Virus record (IMG/VR): IMGVR_UViG_3300033992_001111
Coordinates: 34,586-98,585 of that record
Source: a virus
Strand: one strand, 5' to 3'
DNA length: 64,000 bases
Every line of letters begins with the position of its first letter. Position 1 is the first letter of the stretch. The translations under genes were made by a program, and so were the position numbers. The notes under the pieces are model-generated. The model ran no database searches and was not told the origin of the DNA. It saw only the letters and a program-made list of their open reading frames with translations. Below are positions 37,203 to 46,122 of this stretch, piece after piece.

Positions 37203-38963
37203 ATGCAATTTTCAGAATTAATTATAGAAAGTAGAGAAGATGACTTCAAAAAGAAGTATTCGAAGAAATTTTCACCACAAAACTTAGAAAAAATTACAAA
37301 AGATGTCGCCCCAAAATACCTAGATTGGGTTGGAAAGGTTATTGACGAAATAAATTTTGATGAAACATTTTCAAAATTGGTTCCTACCGTAAACAGATTT
37401 CAAAATATCTCAACAAATCTACCTCAAACGGATATTAACCAATACAAAAGTTTTGATGAGTTATATGATTCCATTACAAGTTATGATAGTCGTATTAGAA
37501 GAGAAGTAAAACAAGTTAAAGGTGGTAATGTAGTTTACGATGATGGAGTTTACTTTGTTGTTAATCCGCTAAACTATGAATCATCTTGTTATTATGGTAA
37601 AGGGACAAAATGGTGTACTGCTGCTGAAACAGACTCTCATTTTAAAAGATATAATGAGGATGGTAAATTATTTTATATTATAGACCGAACAAAGGCGAGT
37701 AACGACCCAAATTATAAAGTTGCGTTATTAAAGAAATTCGATGGTGACATATCGTTTTGGGATGCGAAGGATGATAGAGTTATAAATGTCGAAAGTATTT
37801 TTGGAGAAAAAAAATATAATGAAATTATGTCATCTGTAGACCAATTCTTGGGGGAGGTATACCCAGAACAAGTTAAACTATATGCTGATAAAGCCGCGGC
37901 TAAAAAAGAAAAAGAACGACTTGAAAGATTAAGAATTGAGAGAGAAACACGAGAAAAGAGAGAACAGGCCCAAGATAGGAGAGAAGAAGGTGAATGGGGT
38001 GGAACATATGAAAATATGGATGAGGAAGGATTAAAAGCTCATGCTTTATTAGATTGGTTGGTAAACAATAGTGATGTTGAGGCAATAACCAATGAAGATA
38101 GGGTTGAAATTACAAGATTGGAGAATGAGATTGAACGATTAGACCAAGAATATGATAATAGCGAAGACCCAAGACCGGAGTTACTTGACCAAAAATTTGA
38201 ATTAGAGGATGAGTTAGAAGAATTAAGAAACAAGATTGATGTTTATAATATTATACCAACAGGTAATTTTTGGCATTGTAGCGAATTTGAGGTTATTGAT
38301 GCTGGGTTAGACGACAGAAGATATGCGGTTGGGGATGAAGATGATATGAGTAGAAGTGCTTATGAAAGTGTTGAAAATTTAATTGATGATATAGGGTATG
38401 AAGGATTTAATAAATCATTCGCAATGAATTATTTAGACACAGAAGCTATTGTTGATTATGCTGAAGAACTGTTTAATTATGATATTAATGATTCTCCGGA
38501 AAGTTATTTTGATGATGACCAACGAGAATTATCGGATAGACAAGAAGAGGATATTAAAGTTGCTAGACTTTTTATTGAGAGAGCGGAAAATCAAATATCC
38601 ATGATGGAAGACCAAATGGATGGAGATAATGATGACGAGATTCAAGAAAAAATTGATGAGTTAAAAGAATCTATTGAAACCTATGAAGAAGAAATTACGG
38701 AAATTGAGGAAAATCCTGAAGGTGATTTCCCCGATGACTTAATTGAAAATATGGTTCATGACAGAGTTAGAGAGGTTAGAGATGACCCTGAAGAATTTTT
38801 AAATGAATATGGATTGGAATGGGATAACTATATTGATAAAGATGATTTTATTGAAGGTGTTGTAAATGAAGATGGATATGGGACCACACTCAATCATTAT
38901 GATGGAAATGTCGACGAAATTAAAGTTGGAGACCAATGGTTTTATGTAATGAGGATTGATTAA
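37203..38963 (+). CDS. WCT-motif protein with acidic coiled coil (paralogue 3)
   Basis: 586 residues. The WCT core (about 110-165) has VYDDGVYFVVNPLNYE ... YGKGTKWCTAAE (W137) ... RYNEDGKLFYIIDR. It is the clearest copy. Residues 225-580 are a long acidic region with coiled-coil stretches (Arg/Glu helix near 240, DRVEITRLENEIERLD near 300, and a third near 470-500). Preceded by GATATTTATTAAATAAAA, the same 18-mer as before 23441. Confidence 0.75.
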   Translation: MQFSELIIESREDDFKKKYSKKFSPQNLEKITKDVAPKYLDWVGKVIDEINFDETFSKLVPTVNRFQNISTNLPQTDINQYKSFDELYDSITSYDSRIRREVKQVKGGNVVYDDGVYFVVNPLNYESSCYYGKGTKWCTAAETDSHFKRYNEDGKLFYIIDRTKASNDPNYKVALLKKFDGDISFWDAKDDRVINVESIFGEKKYNEIMSSVDQFLGEVYPEQVKLYADKAAAKKEKERLERLRIERETREKREQAQDRREEGEWGGTYENMDEEGLKAHALLDWLVNNSDVEAITNEDRVEITRLENEIERLDQEYDNSEDPRPELLDQKFELEDELEELRNKIDVYNIIPTGNFWHCSEFEVIDAGLDDRRYAVGDEDDMSRSAYESVENLIDDIGYEGFNKSFAMNYLDTEAIVDYAEELFNYDINDSPESYFDDDQRELSDRQEEDIKVARLFIERAENQISMMEDQMDGDNDDEIQEKIDELKESIETYEEEITEIEENPEGDFPDDLIENMVHDRVREVRDDPEEFLNEYGLEWDNYIDKDDFIEGVVNEDGYGTTLNHYDGNVDEIKVGDQWFYVMRID

Positions 38964-38989
38964 TTTTTTTTAGTTTATATATTAGTCTT

Positions 38990-39769
38990 ATGGGTAGAAA
39001 AAAGAAATTGTCCTTCAAATTAAATCCTGAGTGGATGTTGAAGGAACCATTAGATTTTGAATATAACAAATATACTTTGTTAGATTATATTCAAAAATGT
39101 GAAAAAGGATTTGACAAGTTGGAGATTTATCCTGACTTTGTTGAAATTTCATTGCACTTAGCAAATTTACAATCATTAGTTAAAGAAAATACATTATTAT
39201 TAACAAATAAGAAATTTGAATCTTGTGATGATGAAATTTTAGTTAAGGAACTTACACCGAAAAAACCAAGGGATTTAACGAAAGAAGAAGAAGAGGAACT
39301 AGTAAAAACTTTAAAGTTCTCGAATTCAAGATTATTTGATGCATTTAATATTGCAAAATCAATATGGAATTTGGCTTACGACAATATTGACTTGTATATC
39401 AAGAAGAATAGAAAATCAATTGCAACTGGACATGGTTATGTTTTTTATCATAATAAATTAGATACAAAAATATTCGTATGGGAATATGAAATTAAAAAAT
39501 CTAAAGAAGACAGACATAGCCATAAAACATATGTTACTTCGATTTATAGTGGTTCTTCAGAAGATTTACTAGTCCCTGAAATAATCGAAGCCTTTTCAAC
39601 TTGGAATCAAACGGATTATTTTAAAGACCTCCCAATATTTGAAATACAATCTTCACAAAATTTTCCAATGGAACAAACTTTAGTTCCTATCATGAAGAGA
39701 AAACTTACTTCATATATTTATCAAATTGTTAATTCAGAAAAGTTAAATAACTTTGACTTTGAAAAATAA
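38990..39769 (+). CDS. Hypothetical protein
   Basis: 259 residues, basic N-terminus, helical, with an acidic-basic stretch TPKKPRDLTKEEEEELVKTL near 100. No family recognised. Confidence 0.65.
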   Translation: MGRKKKLSFKLNPEWMLKEPLDFEYNKYTLLDYIQKCEKGFDKLEIYPDFVEISLHLANLQSLVKENTLLLTNKKFESCDDEILVKELTPKKPRDLTKEEEEELVKTLKFSNSRLFDAFNIAKSIWNLAYDNIDLYIKKNRKSIATGHGYVFYHNKLDTKIFVWEYEIKKSKEDRHSHKTYVTSIYSGSSEDLLVPEIIEAFSTWNQTDYFKDLPIFEIQSSQNFPMEQTLVPIMKRKLTSYIYQIVNSEKLNNFDFEK

Positions 39770-39787
39770 TTTGATTATTATTCCCTT

Positions 39788-39997
39788 GTGGGATTTAACA
39801 AAAGATATATAACAAAACAATCATCTTTAGAGGCTCTCAACTGTAATGGATTAAAACTCTATTATGGTCGGGCCGATACGATGATATTTGAAGATGACCT
39901 TAGTGAAATCATTTATGACTTATACTTGTCCGGGAAACCCGAACAGGAAATACTAAACATTATTAATTTAAACACGGAAAAAGATGAAGTGCATTAA
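39788..39997 (+). CDS. Small hypothetical protein (GTG start)
   Basis: 69 residues starting at GTG 39788; no upstream in-frame ATG fits. Acidic in the C-terminal half. Overlaps the next gene by 14 bases. Confidence 0.5.
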   Translation: MGFNKRYITKQSSLEALNCNGLKLYYGRADTMIFEDDLSEIIYDLYLSGKPEQEILNIINLNTEKDEVH

Positions 39998-40214
39998 AAC
40001 AATTAAAAAAACCAACTCAAGAGAGATTGGAGAAGTAATCAGAACTGAAGAAAAAGATGCTGACATAAGAGTGAGTACAGGTGTTTGGGCGTATTGTCCA
40101 AAGAGTGAATGGAAAGCGTTAACAAGGAGAGTTAAACCTGTTATTAAGAAAGAAACTGAAGAAGGTTCTGAGGATAAACCTATTACCAAAAGAGGTAAGA
40201 ATAATATTCAGTAA
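39984..40214 (+). CDS. Small basic hypothetical protein
   Basis: 76 residues, Lys/Glu-rich; a short beta domain with VSTGVWAYCPKSEWKAL and a disordered tail. Next to the DUF3310 gene. Confidence 0.55.
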   Translation: MKCIKTIKKTNSREIGEVIRTEEKDADIRVSTGVWAYCPKSEWKALTRRVKPVIKKETEEGSEDKPITKRGKNNIQ

Positions 40215-40219
40215 TTATT

Positions 40220-40438
40220 ATGACTAAAGAAATGGTGAACAACCCTGACCATTATGGGGGCGTAGATAACCCATATGAGGCTATTAAGGTGATAGAAAAT
40301 TGGTCTTTAGATTTTCATTTGGGTAATACTGTAAAGTATATCTCAAGGGCCGGTAAAAAAAATCCTGATAAAGAAATTGAAGATTTGAAAAAAGCGATGT
40401 TTTATTTGGATAGAAAGATAAAAAATTTAGAAAAATGA
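40220..40438 (+). CDS. DUF3310 protein
   Basis: 72 residues matching the phage DUF3310 pattern: N-terminal NNPDHYGG, EAIKVIENW, HLGNTVKYISRAGKK and LKKAMFYLDRKI. Common next to nucleotide metabolism genes in phages; biochemical role unclear. Overlaps the kinase gene by four bases. Confidence 0.85.
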   Translation: MTKEMVNNPDHYGGVDNPYEAIKVIENWSLDFHLGNTVKYISRAGKKNPDKEIEDLKKAMFYLDRKIKNLEK

Positions 40439-40881
40439 TATATTATTTAGTCGGACAACCTCACGCTGGTAAGACCACATTGTCCAAATTATTAAAAGAC
40501 CATTTATCCTCGCAAAACATTATTCAAATAGATGGGGATGATATCAGAGACATCTTTCAAAATAAAGATTACTCTGAAGAAGGTAGAAGAAAAAATATTC
40601 AAAGAGCTCAAGACATTGCAACGTTTTTAAATGTTAAGGGGTTTAATGTCATAATATCATTAGTTTCACCTTATAAAGATTTGAGGGATGAATTAAAAGA
40701 AAAAAGTGAAGTAGTTGAAATTTATATTCATACAACGGATATCCGAGGTAGAGAAAATTTTCATGTTGAGAATTATGAAAAACCAACTGAAAATTATATA
40801 GACATTGACACCACAGGTATTTCTGAATTCGATTCAATTGGTGAATTAATAGATAAAATTGACGAACATATTAGTAAGTAA
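40435..40881 (+). CDS. P-loop kinase, adenylylsulfate kinase (CysC)-like
   Basis: 148 residues. Walker A GQPHAGKTTLSKLL, then IQIDGDDIRDIF, GRRKNIQRAQDIA and VIISLVSPYKDLRDEL follow the order of APS kinase (DGDNVR, R.NI.R, SPYR..R). Substrate may differ from APS: the Walker A is atypical (PHA for SGS). It overlaps the nucleotidyltransferase gene, suggesting consecutive steps on one metabolite. Confidence 0.75.
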   Translation: MIYYLVGQPHAGKTTLSKLLKDHLSSQNIIQIDGDDIRDIFQNKDYSEEGRRKNIQRAQDIATFLNVKGFNVIISLVSPYKDLRDELKEKSEVVEIYIHTTDIRGRENFHVENYEKPTENYIDIDTTGISEFDSIGELIDKIDEHISK

Positions 40882-41291
40882 TGGAAAATTGGGAAAGAAA
40901 AAAACACGTACAAGCTGCGTTTGCTTCATCATCAACAAATAAAAAATATTCAATGTTTGTTGGAAGATGGCAACCATGGCACCATGGACACAGAGCCTTG
41001 ATTGACCAACAACTTAATTTAGACAAAAATGTATTACTTTGTGTAAGAGATGTTGAGATTGACGATAAAAACCCATTTTCGACTGAATGGGTTGTGAATA
41101 ATTTAAACAATGAATTAAAAGAATTAATTGAAGAAGGTCGATTGGTAATTCAAGTCATTCCGGACATTGATAGTATTAATATTGGTCGAGGTGTTGGATA
41201 TGATGTAATTGAACATTTCCCACCGGATGAGATTAAGAATATTTCTGCAACCAAAATTAGGGAACAGATGAAAAAGGATGGTAAGTTATGA
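40881..41291 (+). CDS. NMN-adenylyltransferase-like nucleotidyltransferase
   Basis: 136 residues. MFVGRWQPWHHGHRALI gives the nucleotidyltransferase site (HHGH for HxGH); NPFSTEW and a C-terminal ISATKIREQM match the NadM/NMNAT signatures. It would transfer AMP to a nucleotide such as NMN. With the kinase just upstream it forms a two-gene nucleotide-modification module; whether it serves NAD supply or another cofactor is undecided. Confidence 0.75.
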   Translation: MENWERKKHVQAAFASSSTNKKYSMFVGRWQPWHHGHRALIDQQLNLDKNVLLCVRDVEIDDKNPFSTEWVVNNLNNELKELIEEGRLVIQVIPDIDSINIGRGVGYDVIEHFPPDEIKNISATKIREQMKKDGKL

Positions 41292-41584
41292 CAGTAGATA
41301 TTGACCAATACGCGGAAGGTGCGGTTTTATTAGATGGGTTAGAGGACGCAATTATTGGGATTGTTGAGGATTTTGGTTCTCCGGGAAGAAAAATGTTATA
41401 TTCTAAACCAAGAATATTACACATCCTACAAGAAAGAGATTTAATGACTTATGGTGAAGCTGAAGAGTTTTATGATTATAATATATTAGGTTTATATGCG
41501 GGCGAATTAACACCAGTATTTTTAGATTTAGAGATTACACCAATAAAAAAAGAAGATGGTTGGGAATACCAATTAATAGAATAG
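41288..41584 (+). CDS. Hypothetical protein
   Basis: 98 residues, acidic. It has a helix-strand layout with YSKPRILHILQERDLMTYGEA in the middle. Overlaps the upstream gene by four bases. No domain assigned. Confidence 0.6.
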   Translation: MTVDIDQYAEGAVLLDGLEDAIIGIVEDFGSPGRKMLYSKPRILHILQERDLMTYGEAEEFYDYNILGLYAGELTPVFLDLEITPIKKEDGWEYQLIE

Positions 41585-41585
41585 T

Positions 41586-42437
41586 ATGATAGAAACAGGA
41601 AAGATTATAAATGGTGAGTGTGTTGAGGTTATGGGAACATTTCCTGAAGGTTGTGTGGATTTAGTGGTGACTAGTCCTCCATATTCAGTTAACATCAAAT
41701 ACGATGTCTATAACGATAGTATTCCAATGGATGAATATTGGGATTTTACAACAAAATGGTTAACTGAAGCGTATAGAGTATTAAAGGATGACGGAAGAAT
41801 TGCTATCAATGTTCCAATAGAAGTGAATGTTCAAGAAAGAGGTGGGAGAATACTATTCAACGCTGAATTTTGGATGAAGATGAAGGAAGTCGGGTTTAAG
41901 TTCTACGGGATGGTTGATTTAACTGAAGATTCACCACATAGAGTGAGACAAACCGCTTGGGGTTCGTGGATGTCAGCATCCAGTCCCTATATCTATAACC
42001 CAAAAGAATGTATTATATTGGCTTATAAGAAGACAAGTAAAAAATTAACCAAAGGTGAATCTCAATGGACGGGAAACCCAACTAAAGTAATTCAAGAAGA
42101 CGGAACCATTAAAAATAAAATGGTTTATAAAGATGAGGATAAGAAAGAGTTTATGAACTTGGTTTTTGGAAGGTGGGAATACTTTGCAGATACTAAATCA
42201 TTAACCAAGGCAACATTTAGTTTAGACATTCCGAGCAAAGCGATTAAGATATTATCTTATAAGAACGATATTGTTCTTGACCCCTTCATGGGTAGCGGGA
42301 CTTCGGCGGTCAGTGCTGAAACGTTGGGCCGCAGATGGATTGGAATTGAAGTATCTCCGGGTTATTGTGAGGTCGCAAGAAATAGAATTAAAAATTTTAT
42401 TAGAGAACGAGAACAAATTGAATTAGAATTAAAATAG
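41586..42437 (+). CDS. DNA methyltransferase, beta-class (N4-cytosine/N6-adenine)
   Basis: 283 residues. Catalytic VTSPPYSVN (SPPY) near residue 30 precedes the SAM motif LDPFMGSGTSAVSAETLGRR near 235, the order of beta-class methylases such as CcrM and RsrI. Third methyltransferase in the window, with those at 14985 and 29008. A terminator follows immediately. Confidence 0.87.
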   Translation: MIETGKIINGECVEVMGTFPEGCVDLVVTSPPYSVNIKYDVYNDSIPMDEYWDFTTKWLTEAYRVLKDDGRIAINVPIEVNVQERGGRILFNAEFWMKMKEVGFKFYGMVDLTEDSPHRVRQTAWGSWMSASSPYIYNPKECIILAYKKTSKKLTKGESQWTGNPTKVIQEDGTIKNKMVYKDEDKKEFMNLVFGRWEYFADTKSLTKATFSLDIPSKAIKILSYKNDIVLDPFMGSGTSAVSAETLGRRWIGIEVSPGYCEVARNRIKNFIREREQIELELK

Positions 42438-42462
42438 AAAAGGGTCGTAAGACCCTTTTTTT
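42438..42462 (+). terminator. Intrinsic terminator
   Basis: AAAAGGGTC-GTAA-GACCCTTTT hairpin (9 bp, GTAA tetraloop) followed by T run. Confidence 0.92.
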
Positions 42463-42494
42463 GTTTGTATTGATATTTATAATTAAAATAAAAA

Positions 42495-43553
42495 ATGAAG
42501 AATATCATTATAACAGAATCTCATTTGAAATCCATCCAAGAAAGATATATCGGTGGGGAATCATTATATGATGAAAACACCCAAATGTTAAACGAAGAAT
42601 GGTGGAACACTCTTGGAGATGTTGTGGGTATTTTCGACCCAACAGGAGTTGTTGATTTGGTTAATGGTCTTGATTATATTCGTCAAGGGGAATATTTATT
42701 TGGGTTTTTGTCTATGATAGCAATTGTTCCTTATGTTGGAGATGTAATTGCCAAACCACTTATGGGGGTATCGAAAGGTAGTAAAGCTATGAGAGGTGTA
42801 AATGAGGCGATGGGTATTGTAAAAAATGGGGGTAATGTTGCAGACGCTAGTAAAATATTATCTGATGCAGGAAAGGCTTCACCACTATTTAGTAAATTGT
42901 TAAACACTTCAATTAGTTGGGGAGGTAAATTAAGACAAATTATTGATAGAATCCCTGGCGGAAAATTAACTGCGGGGTTAAGAAAAACATTAATAGATTG
43001 GATTGACCTTTTTACTGGTGTAGCTAGACAAAGAAAAAATGTTACTAAAGTAACTGCAAATTTTGCTAAAAGAATTAAAGCGGCTGACCCGGCAACTGCA
43101 ACTGCATTGGTAAAACAATTAAAAACACAGTTAGGTAAAAGTAGTAGGACATTAAGAGATTATAAAATGACTGACCCTTCATTTATGGCTAAATATGTTT
43201 GGCCTGGAGTTTCACTTAGAAATAGAGAATTAACCGGATTAATGAGAAAAACTAAATTCTATGCGGGATTGCTTGATTATTTGGGTGTTGGAAACTTTGT
43301 TGGACCTGAAGAATTATCTGAAAAGATGGGAGAAGAGAATGTAAAACAAAAAATGATTGAATATTCAAAAACTCAGGAAGGTCAGAAAAATTGGGGTGAA
43401 GATATGAGTGGAGTGTCACAAGAAACAACTACACCAACACCTCCTGCACCTCCCACACAACCAAGTTCGGATAATGGTATTAAAGACGACCCATTTAATC
43501 AAATGTTGAAAGGGATTCTTATGGGTAAATTAAACCCAATACCGGGAATGTAA
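42495..43553 (+). CDS. Virion-type protein with pre-toxin-like hydrophobic segment
   Basis: 352 residues. N-terminal helix (IIITESHLKSIQERY), then residues 40-90 with FDPTGVVDLVNGLDYIRQG and FLSMIAIVPYVGDVI, like pre-toxin TG or polymorphic-toxin linker regions ('IGFIPVVGD'). Basic helical body and a Pro/Thr-rich C-terminal tail. TATTTATA lies 13 bases upstream. An injected or membrane-active virion protein is possible; no toxin domain is seen. Confidence 0.55.
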   Translation: MKNIIITESHLKSIQERYIGGESLYDENTQMLNEEWWNTLGDVVGIFDPTGVVDLVNGLDYIRQGEYLFGFLSMIAIVPYVGDVIAKPLMGVSKGSKAMRGVNEAMGIVKNGGNVADASKILSDAGKASPLFSKLLNTSISWGGKLRQIIDRIPGGKLTAGLRKTLIDWIDLFTGVARQRKNVTKVTANFAKRIKAADPATATALVKQLKTQLGKSSRTLRDYKMTDPSFMAKYVWPGVSLRNRELTGLMRKTKFYAGLLDYLGVGNFVGPEELSEKMGEENVKQKMIEYSKTQEGQKNWGEDMSGVSQETTTPTPPAPPTQPSSDNGIKDDPFNQMLKGILMGKLNPIPGM

Positions 43554-43581
43554 TATATAAATAATAATAAAAAAAATACAC

Positions 43582-43929
43582 ATGACAAAGATTATAAGAT
43601 TAACTGAATCAGATTTAACAAATATTGTTAGAAGAGTTATTGAAGAACAAATGAATACTCAATCACCGATTGATATTCAAATGACTAAAATTAAACCTGA
43701 AATGGGTGGAAAATATTGTTTTGGGAACCCACAACGAATGAAATCAACTTACGGAAATAATGTTGTATTACATAAAGTTAGAACTGGTGATACATTAAGT
43801 GGTATTGCATCGAAATATCCTGGTGTTAGTAGTGTTGACGAAATAATTGCAACTAATAAAAGTTGTCAATTATCAAAAGGGTTAAAAGGTGGGGATGTGA
43901 TTGCTATTATAATGACACCTTCAGTGTGA
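43582..43929 (+). CDS. LysM-domain protein
   Basis: 115 residues. N-terminal amphipathic helix (LTESDLTNIVRRVIEEQ) and a C-terminal LysM domain: HKVRTGDTLSGIASKYPG ... ATNKSCQLSKGLKGGDVI. LysM binds peptidoglycan glycans, so this may be a virion or baseplate cell-wall-binding protein. Adjacent to the pre-toxin-like gene. Confidence 0.82.
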   Translation: MTKIIRLTESDLTNIVRRVIEEQMNTQSPIDIQMTKIKPEMGGKYCFGNPQRMKSTYGNNVVLHKVRTGDTLSGIASKYPGVSSVDEIIATNKSCQLSKGLKGGDVIAIIMTPSV

Positions 43930-44208
43930 TATGAAAAAAAGTGAATAACGTTAAATCAGAACGATTAAAGAAAAATGTTTAAGATTATAAAGTATCGATG
44001 TAGGGGTTTCCATATATCGGCAACAACATTATCTTTCAATACAATTGAGGTAGTATGTTCAAACATAGGTCTTATGGTAGATATACCCCATTTAGAAATA
44101 ATCCTGATGAGGGTTTTTTTATTATGTCGTAGCCATTGGGTTTTGTTCAAGTATCTTGTAATCTTTTCAAGAAGGGGAAGAAATACAAGAACACCTGAGG
44201 GGCAAAAA
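43930..44208. other. Intergenic stretch with no convincing gene
   Basis: Open frames exist on both strands (43975-44217 + and 43965-44150 -) but neither has recognisable motifs or upstream signals, and the minus frame has only a TTG start. It may be an eroded gene. No repeats or terminator seen. Confidence 0.4.
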
Positions 44209-44556
44209 TTAGAGTAAGTATTCTATAACATCACCCGCTTCGATATTTAAATATTCACAGGTTCCACCTTCAAGTTCTAGTACGATATTACCGTTACCAC
44301 AATAACTTGAACATTCTTCACCTTCACATGGAGGACAGTTGTGGTGGATATTTACAATAACATTATTACGGATGATTATGATATCCAAATTGGTTATACA
44401 ATTCTTCATCCAAAAACATTGTTTGTTACCTCCCATTAGGAATAACAAACCTTCAAAAGATTTGTCAAATGTTTTTCCCATCATGCCAATCGCTTGAGAT
44501 TTCTTATCAATTAGGGTTTTGACTTTGAAGATATTTTGATTAATTTTTACATTCAT
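44209..44556 (-). CDS. DUF192 family protein (minus strand)
   Basis: 115 residues. GMMGKTFDKSFEGLLFLM, CFWMKNCITNLDIIII and the C-terminal GDVIEYLL match DUF192 ('RGLM...PMLFVF...FWMKNT..PLDiiFi...G.i'). A Cys-rich insertion (CPPCEGEECSSYC) is unusual for the family. It is divergent from the NUDIX gene, with start codons about 12 bases apart. Confidence 0.8.
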   Translation of the reverse strand: MNVKINQNIFKVKTLIDKKSQAIGMMGKTFDKSFEGLLFLMGGNKQCFWMKNCITNLDIIIIRNNVIVNIHHNCPPCEGEECSSYCGNGNIVLELEGGTCEYLNIEAGDVIEYLL

Positions 44557-44568
44557 AACAATAAATAT

Positions 44569-44991
44569 ATGGAAATTACAAGGTATGCTGGTGTTTTAGT
44601 AAAATGTGGTGATAAAGTTTTACTATGTAAGAGAAACGCCAAAGGATTATATCCCGGAATGTGGTCATTACCCGGAGGTCATCTTGAAGATGGGGAGACA
44701 ACAATGGATTGTGCAAAAAGAGAACATTTCGAAGAAACGGATATTGATATTGACGATTACGATTTAACCTTTATCGGTGTTGTACCAAGGACAAATCGTG
44801 ACGGTACGAAAATCAGGGGTATAATGTATGTTTATCAATTGGATACTGATAAAGAATTAAAGCCTGATTTTGATAATGCTATGTCAGGTGATGAACATAG
44901 CAATTGGGAATACTTCACACTCAATCAAATCAAACCGGAACAGACCGGAGTGAACTTACACAAACTTATTTCGATAGTAATGAAAAAATAA
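44569..44991 (+). CDS. NUDIX hydrolase
   Basis: 140 residues from ATG 44569. NUDIX box: GGHLEDGETTMDCAKREHFEET, i.e. G-x5-E-x7-R-E-x2-E-E. Preceded by PGMWSLP. Hydrolyses a nucleoside diphosphate linked to X; the substrate cannot be read from sequence. The preceding in-frame ATG at 44536 lies inside the divergent gene. Confidence 0.88.
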   Translation: MEITRYAGVLVKCGDKVLLCKRNAKGLYPGMWSLPGGHLEDGETTMDCAKREHFEETDIDIDDYDLTFIGVVPRTNRDGTKIRGIMYVYQLDTDKELKPDFDNAMSGDEHSNWEYFTLNQIKPEQTGVNLHKLISIVMKK

Positions 44992-45002
44992 TTCATTTTT
45001 TA

Positions 45003-45033
45003 TTTGGAGGTACCAAAATTAATAGTATCTTTG
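45003..45033 (+). promoter_or_regulatory. Bacteroidetes-type promoter (TTTG-N19-TATCTTTG)
   Basis: Canonical boxes at 45003-45006 and 45026-45033. The 5' leader TACTCACAAAACGA...AAGATATG is nearly identical to that at 50370-50391. Confidence 0.85.
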
Positions 45034-45054
45034 TACTCACAAAACGATAAAGAT

Positions 45055-45309
45055 ATGGCTAAAGAGAAATTGTATAGAAGTGTTAACGGAGAGTATTTGT
45101 ACTTATTCAATTGGATAGGTGGAGGATTTAATGATGTGTGGGCTTCAAGTAAAAGGGAGGCTTATGCTAAGGTGATGAGAGAAAGAAGAGAAAGTGCGAA
45201 GAAATATCCAACACATGTTAAGTTGACTCCGGACTACAATTCAATGAGGAAATGTACCTACACTGAGTATCAAGCGCAAAACCGAATGGGATGGATGATG
45301 TCAATGTAA
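45055..45309 (+). CDS. Small hypothetical protein
   Basis: 84 residues from ATG 45055, placed by the promoter (the in-frame start at 45004 lies inside the promoter). Basic and aromatic, with a GEYLYLFNWIGGGF strand region and a Lys/Arg helix. No family recognised. Confidence 0.6.
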   Translation: MAKEKLYRSVNGEYLYLFNWIGGGFNDVWASSKREAYAKVMRERRESAKKYPTHVKLTPDYNSMRKCTYTEYQAQNRMGWMMSM

Positions 45310-45758
45310 ATGAGTTAAGTGGGCAAGGTCCTATAACGGCTTACAATAAATTCTTTAATGGTAAGATATACGACGGATACAAAAATGTAAATGGACTTCC
45401 CTTTATAGTTTCTTTCCGGGTGAGAACAATAACATTAGATTATGGCGGTGGATATCGAATTCGGTGTGATATATTATCTTTACAGTATGATGGTGAGAAT
45501 AAGATTAACACTTCTAAAATGAATCTTTTACAGTCCTACATTAAGAGAGAACTGAAGAGTGATTTGAATTTGTGTTCGATAGATAATGAAGATATTGTTA
45601 TATCAAACCGAAATAAGTTTGAATATGAACTTCCTAACAAAAATATTTTACTTGGAGGTGATTATAGTCTTTATGAGAAAAGTATTAGTAAGTATTCTTA
45701 TACTTCACCTAAAGATGAGATTAGTAGACTAACAGGTTACAAATTAAAAATTTATTAA
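45291..45758 (+). CDS. Hypothetical protein
   Basis: 155 residues, beta-rich first half (FIVSFRVRTITLDYGGGYRI), otherwise unassigned. Overlaps the upstream gene by 19 bases. Confidence 0.6.
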   Translation: MDDVNVNELSGQGPITAYNKFFNGKIYDGYKNVNGLPFIVSFRVRTITLDYGGGYRIRCDILSLQYDGENKINTSKMNLLQSYIKRELKSDLNLCSIDNEDIVISNRNKFEYELPNKNILLGGDYSLYEKSISKYSYTSPKDEISRLTGYKLKIY

Positions 45759-45761
45759 GAT

Positions 45762-45863
45762 ATGACGGAATTAGGGGACGCATTCTTTACGGGAGTTATT
45801 GTGGGAATTGTTTTAGGAGTTGTGTTAATGGTTGGATTAGTGTCCAATAATAAAGAGAAATAA
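45762..45863 (+). CDS. Tiny single-span membrane protein
   Basis: 33 residues almost entirely one span (GVIVGIVLGVVLMVGLV) with a short charged tail. Last ORF before the RNA-rich region. Confidence 0.5.
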   Translation: MTELGDAFFTGVIVGIVLGVVLMVGLVSNNKEK

Positions 45864-46014
45864 AAACTACTTGAGTAAGTGGGAGTGGTCAATCAACAAC
45901 CCAAAGAAGTTTCAGGTAAAACTATATATAAACGGGATGGCTGCGCCCATATAGGTAATAAGGAAGTTAATGGTTTTTAGGGGGATTGGACTAGTTTTTA
46001 ACATTAACGAAAAT
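45864..46014 (+). ncRNA. Structured non-coding stretch before the first tRNA-like gene
   Basis: No ORF. Hand-paired helices: CTATAT (45922-45927) with ATATAG (45949-45954) enclosing a GC-rich hairpin, and GTTAATG (45966-45972) with CATTAAC (46002-46008), 7 bp. Probably a 5' part of the tRNA-like transcript; identity unknown. Confidence 0.4.
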
Positions 46015-46107
46015 AGTCAGGTTGGATACAAGGTCGGTTCGAGTCCGATGGAAGGTTATGGATGACGGGTAGCTCCCTGTAGAGAGGTTCGATTCCTCTC
46101 CTGACTA
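46015..46107 (+). tRNA. tRNA-like RNA with abnormal body
   Basis: Acceptor AGTCAGG (46015-46021) pairs with CCTGACT (46100-46106), discriminator A, no encoded CCA. T-arm AGAGG-TTCGATT-CCTCT is canonical. The interior is 61 bases instead of about 43, with no clear D or anticodon arm. It contains a second T-arm-like hairpin (GTCGG-TTCGAGT-CCGAT). Amino-acid identity cannot be assigned. Confidence 0.5.
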
Positions 46108-46122
46108 CAAAGATTAAATTAA

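Noticed and set aside
43975-44217. 80-residue + strand ORF
   Set aside because: Composition unlike neighbouring proteins, no motif, no upstream signal, and it overlaps the convergent DUF192 gene's end; reported only as an unassigned stretch.
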